Part shown: piece after piece, positions 56,561 through 64,000 of the stretch
How the letters are laid out: each line of letters opens with the position of its first letter
How positions within the stretch are numbered: position 1 is the stretch's first letter
Assembly: GCA_947044365.1 (NCBI GenBank)
Contig: OX345636.1
Coordinates: 13,783,309-13,847,308, forward strand
Reading direction: 5' to 3'
From: Petrosia ficiformis
Taxonomy: Eukaryota; Porifera; Demospongiae; Haplosclerida; Petrosiidae
Length of the DNA: 64,000 nucleotides
The notes under the pieces: model-generated
What the model saw: the letters and a program-made list of their open reading frames with translations, nothing else
Database searches by the model: none
What the model was told of the DNA's origin: nothing
Made by a program: the position numbers and the translations under genes

Positions 56561-57990
56561 TCCTATTGCATCTATTTAGTTAGTACTTTCATTAACACCA
56601 CATGCTTTACATTCTAACTCCTTGGAAACAATACTTGATGGTTTCTATTTATGTATAGCACCTATTTAGTACTTTCATGTACATGACATTCTACATGTGT
56701 GTATATAGAACTCCATGGAAACAGAATGTTTTATTCACCCAATCCAGTCCATAGAAGCAAAATTTGACACCAAAAGATACTTGGATTTTGAATGTGATGT
56801 ACTACATTAACATGTACATGTACACGTAGGAATATTACAATGTACATGTACATTTGAAATACATGTACATGTACATGCATACATACAAGCTACATGTATA
56901 ACACATCTCATTGTACGAACGAGACAGACAGTATAGAATGTACATGTAGTAATGATAGCTTCAAAGTTCAAATACACATTCCATAAATTACTATACATGT
57001 GATAGAGCTTGTACATGTACATGTATGTATCATATTGTATTGTATATGTGTTATACACATGTAGCTTGTATGTATCATATTGTATTGTAGATGTGTTATA
57101 CACATGTACATGTAGCTTGTACATGTATGTATCATTGTATTGTAAATGTGTTATAGTTTATATGTACATTGTCAGCATATTGTACATGTACATGCAGTAG
57201 TTATTTGCAGACCACCAAGTCACACTACTGACAGCAACAGATTTGTACATGTATATGCATACCTAACAATTTAACATGTAACTACTCACTGTACATGTAC
57301 ATACAGTGTACTATAAGTGTGTGTGGTGTGAAATTAATTAACCCTTACACATGTGTATGTGATTGTACATGTACAAGTAGAATGTACACATATGTATGTA
57401 TATGTGTATTGGTTTATATACATGTACATGTACTTCTACATGTACACGTACATGTGTAGTTGTTGTGCTTTAAACGTGTTACTGTTATGGATTATACATT
57501 TTGTTTATATAATGTACATGTACATGTATTTGTACCTACATTTACATGTGTAGTTGTTGCCATGCTATTGTTTAATATGCATGTACATTCACATGTACAT
57601 GTACCTACATGTGCATGTGTAGTTGTTGCCATGCTGTTATGAATACCTACATGTACATTTGTTAATAATACATTACTTGTAAACTCTTGTATAATTCAGC
57701 TATTGTAATCACTTAGATGTACTGTATAATATTAACTGCTACATATAATCATATCCACTGACTCTTCCTACATGTATTACAATATATACATGTAATGTAT
57801 GCATCTACAGTACATGTACCACCACTCAAATATGTTGTTCATGTAATAATGACTGTGGAGAGATACATTGTAATTATTCAGGAATTAGTTCCTGTTACAT
57901 GTTGTTGGTATGACATAACAAATGGCTTGTTTTTATGGGTTTTGTTGTCAAACAATACATTGTATCTAACACAGAAGAGTTAACACATTT

Positions 57991-57992
<2 letters not shown>

Positions 57993-58066
<74 letters not shown>
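57993..58066 (+). repeat. (TG)n microsatellite
   Basis: About 36 TG units. Confidence 0.95.
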
Positions 58067-58070
<4 letters not shown>

Positions 58071-58973
58071 AGAGGATAGTACAGGACAGGACAGAATGTT
58101 TGTGTCTATTACAGAGTGTTGTCTGTGTGATGTCTTCATGTGTGTCTGTGTCTGTCATGTATTCTTGTGTGGTTGTCTAGCTCTGTCTGTCTATCATGTA
58201 TTCTTGTGTGGTTGTCTAGCTCTGTCTGTCTGTCATGTATTCATGTGTGTGTGTGTGTCTAGCTCTGTCTATCTGTCATGTATTCACGTGTGTTTCTACA
58301 CTGTAGCTCTGTCAGTCTGTCATGTATTCATGTGTGTGTCTAGCTCTGTCTGTCTGTCATGTATTCATGTGTGTGTGTGTCTAGCTCTGTCTATCTGTCA
58401 TGTATTCACGTGTGTATCTACACTGTAGCTCTGTCAGTCTGTCATGTATTCATGTGTGTGTCTAGCTCTGTGTTTGTCTGTGTATTTCATAGTAATAGTG
58501 TAATTACTTTTGGACACATCATGTACATGTACATTATAAATAATATGTTATAACTTATAAATTATAATTTACATATTACACATTCTTAATTAGTAAGTTG
58601 TTAGGTGTTGTATGTGGAATAACTTGTGGGTGTATGATGATGTACTTGTATATAATATTGTATGTACAAATGTCCTCTTGTTTATTTTGCTCTGAAATTA
58701 CATGTCTCTATTTAGACATTCCCAATGATTAGTTTTTGTGGGGGTGAATTACATGTACATAACATAATTATATGTGTACATGTACATGTATGTTAGGGGT
58801 TGACAATAGTAGTAATATCACTATCAGAATATATACATGTAATTATCATACTAGCTAGTGTATCCACATAGTAGCATCTTTTCTCAAGTATACCCTTGCT
58901 TTGTCTAGATCATCCTGAACAGCTTTCTCATTCTCTGTGTCTATGACATGTATATGTATGTAAATTGTACTTG

Positions 58974-59050
58974 TTTTTTTCTCTTCCTCTTCTTCCTCCC
59001 TTTCCTCTTTCTCCTCCTCCTCCTTCTCCTCCTCCTCCTCCTCTTCCTAG
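58974..59050 (+). promoter_or_regulatory. ARF6: Extended polypyrimidine tract and acceptor of ARF6 coding exon 1
   Basis: Some 75 bases of uninterrupted C/T, mostly TCC/TTCC repeats, end in CTCTTCCTAG at 59050. This is a very strong U2-type 3' splice site. Confidence 0.7.
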
Positions 59051-59113
59051 ATTATAACAATCATAAAATCAAGTCAGTCACAGGAAATTAGTTAATTTAA
59101 TCAGATATTAAAA

Positions 59114-62912
<3,799 letters not shown>

Positions 62913-64000
62913 GTAAGAAAATAATCACATGTTATTCTTGATATAAATTCTAAAGAATTTGCACATGTATCATTACACATCATAGGAATTTAATCAATGT
63001 TGCTGAGTGGGCAGTTCAACCTGCCTAGTCAGCACATAATATAACCTATTAACTAGGGCTGGGATTATTGCTTTATAACAAGTATTAGTTTTGTTCCTGT
63101 TACTGTTTCTATTGAGATTTAGTATCTCTGGACTGAGAAATGAGACAGAAGCGCCAGCAACATAGGCTTCACTTTACTGGAACATATCCATATCACTAAC
63201 CACACATTTAGAGTGTAAAAGTAAAGCTCCAAAGGGAGAATTTAGCTCTACGATTAACATTGATTAAATACCATGATGACATGGAGTGATGTGGGTGTGT
63301 GTAGTAAGGCTGGGGTGATTAGTAGATTAATCAATTGATGTTGAAATTTTTCTGATTATCGATTACAAGTCTGTGATATCAATTATGCTAATTATTCCAA
63401 AAGAAATACTTTTCAAGCATGTGATGGCAAATAAGGTACAATATAGAATTGATAGAAAGCCTTTTTGATCATCAAATGGAAGGAGTTTCCTGTATTAATT
63501 GACTTAATTGGCCTAATTATTCCACTGATTTTAATCGATTATCAATTGATTTGAAGTTAGGGATAATCAATTTCAGAATCTTAGCCGATTCCCTACCCTA
63601 ATGTGTAGCTTCTCTGATCCAAACTTGCAATGTATGGAACACTAGAGTTTCATAGAAGAATTTGTTTAGTGCTATATGTGTACACATTGTATGGTTGGTT
63701 ATAGAAGAGTATGGGATTACTTCTGAGGGGGGGTTAGGAGGGAAGATCCCACTTTCTCTTCCGTACATGTACATGTATGTTAAACCTCACATCTGTGGAT
63801 AACATTTTTCCTATGTGTCCACATGTTTTCATATTGTCCTTTGTACTATTATGTAGAATGCTGGAGAAAAAACTGCATGCTCATACATGTACTGTAAGAC
63901 AACTCACCATCCATTCATCTATACATCAGTAGCACTGACCCCATAACTTTAACTGTTAAAAGTCATAATGCCTCACTACAATGTGTTTTAGTTATACTAA
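62913..64000 (+). other. ARF6: ARF6 intron, continuing past the window
   Basis: No sequence resembling the next ARF6 exon (AMKPHEI-like start) is present. The first 490 bp belong to the inverted duplication. Confidence 0.6.

Larger units (their letters stand above)
50180..59050 (+). other. ARF6: ARF6 5'UTR intron (8.9 kb), ACATGT-rich
   Basis: No protein exon seen. The whole intron is saturated with TACATGTACATGTA palindromes, densest at 51400-57800. Tandem repeats: ATAATCCTATGCCTAGTACATG-type units (52075-52255), a 93-bp unit (56250-56560), (TG)n (57993-58066) and 41-bp-like GTCTAGCTCTGTCTGTC units (58140-58470). Confidence 0.6.

Noticed and set aside
56200..56583. 127-codon ORF
   Set aside because: 93-bp minisatellite within the ARF6 UTR intron, without splice or start support.
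58868..58955. Minus-strand exon-like stretch (TENEKAVQDDLDKA)
   Set aside because: Short, no partner exon and no recognised family; too little to call.

Overview
This is eukaryotic, intron-rich, AT-rich DNA. It contains spliced genes, many short transposons with terminal inverted repeats (TIRs), decayed retrotransposons, and very many microsatellites and ACATGT/TACATGTA palindromes. A metazoan ARF6, an aldo-keto reductase, a ubiquitin-like/RBR protein, some very short introns (52 nt) and the repeat style suggest an early-branching marine animal, most likely a sponge. That assignment is an inference. There are no bacterial operons, CRISPR arrays or phage genes.

Layout. 0-4 kb: no firm gene; a piggyBac-like MITE and an inverted repeat. 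4-18 kb: four related terminal exons on the + strand, two with recognisable upstream exons giving small proteins of 99 and 90 aa. I do not recognise this family. Between them lie MITEs, a tRNA-derived SINE and a dead pogo/Jerky-like transposase. 18-22 kb: a decayed coding fragment and a 1.67 kb inverted-repeat element holding a half PHD finger on the minus strand. 22.05-49.3 kb: a complete nine-exon aldo-keto reductase (AKR) gene, + strand, 327 aa, all catalytic residues present. Intron 4 carries a minisatellite that has copied the exon 5 acceptor eight times. Intron 7 contains a complete antisense two-exon gene for a ubiquitin-like/RBR E3 ligase (336 aa). Intron 8 (13.3 kb) is filled with repeated LINE blocks with GATA tails, a Helitron-like fragment, a 78-bp satellite, palindromic MITEs and an inverted copy of ARF6 exon 3. 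50.1-64 kb: ARF6 on the + strand, with a 5'UTR exon, an 8.9 kb UTR intron dense in ACATGT, and three coding exons. The last coding exon lies beyond the window.

The three firm genes are not a pathway: AKR is an NADPH oxidoreductase, RBR a ubiquitin ligase and ARF6 a membrane-traffic GTPase. Their links are positional. RBR is nested inside AKR, and AKR intron 8 carries sequence complementary to ARF6 exon 3. Three AKR acceptors (exons 5, 6 and 8) sit directly behind tandem repeats.
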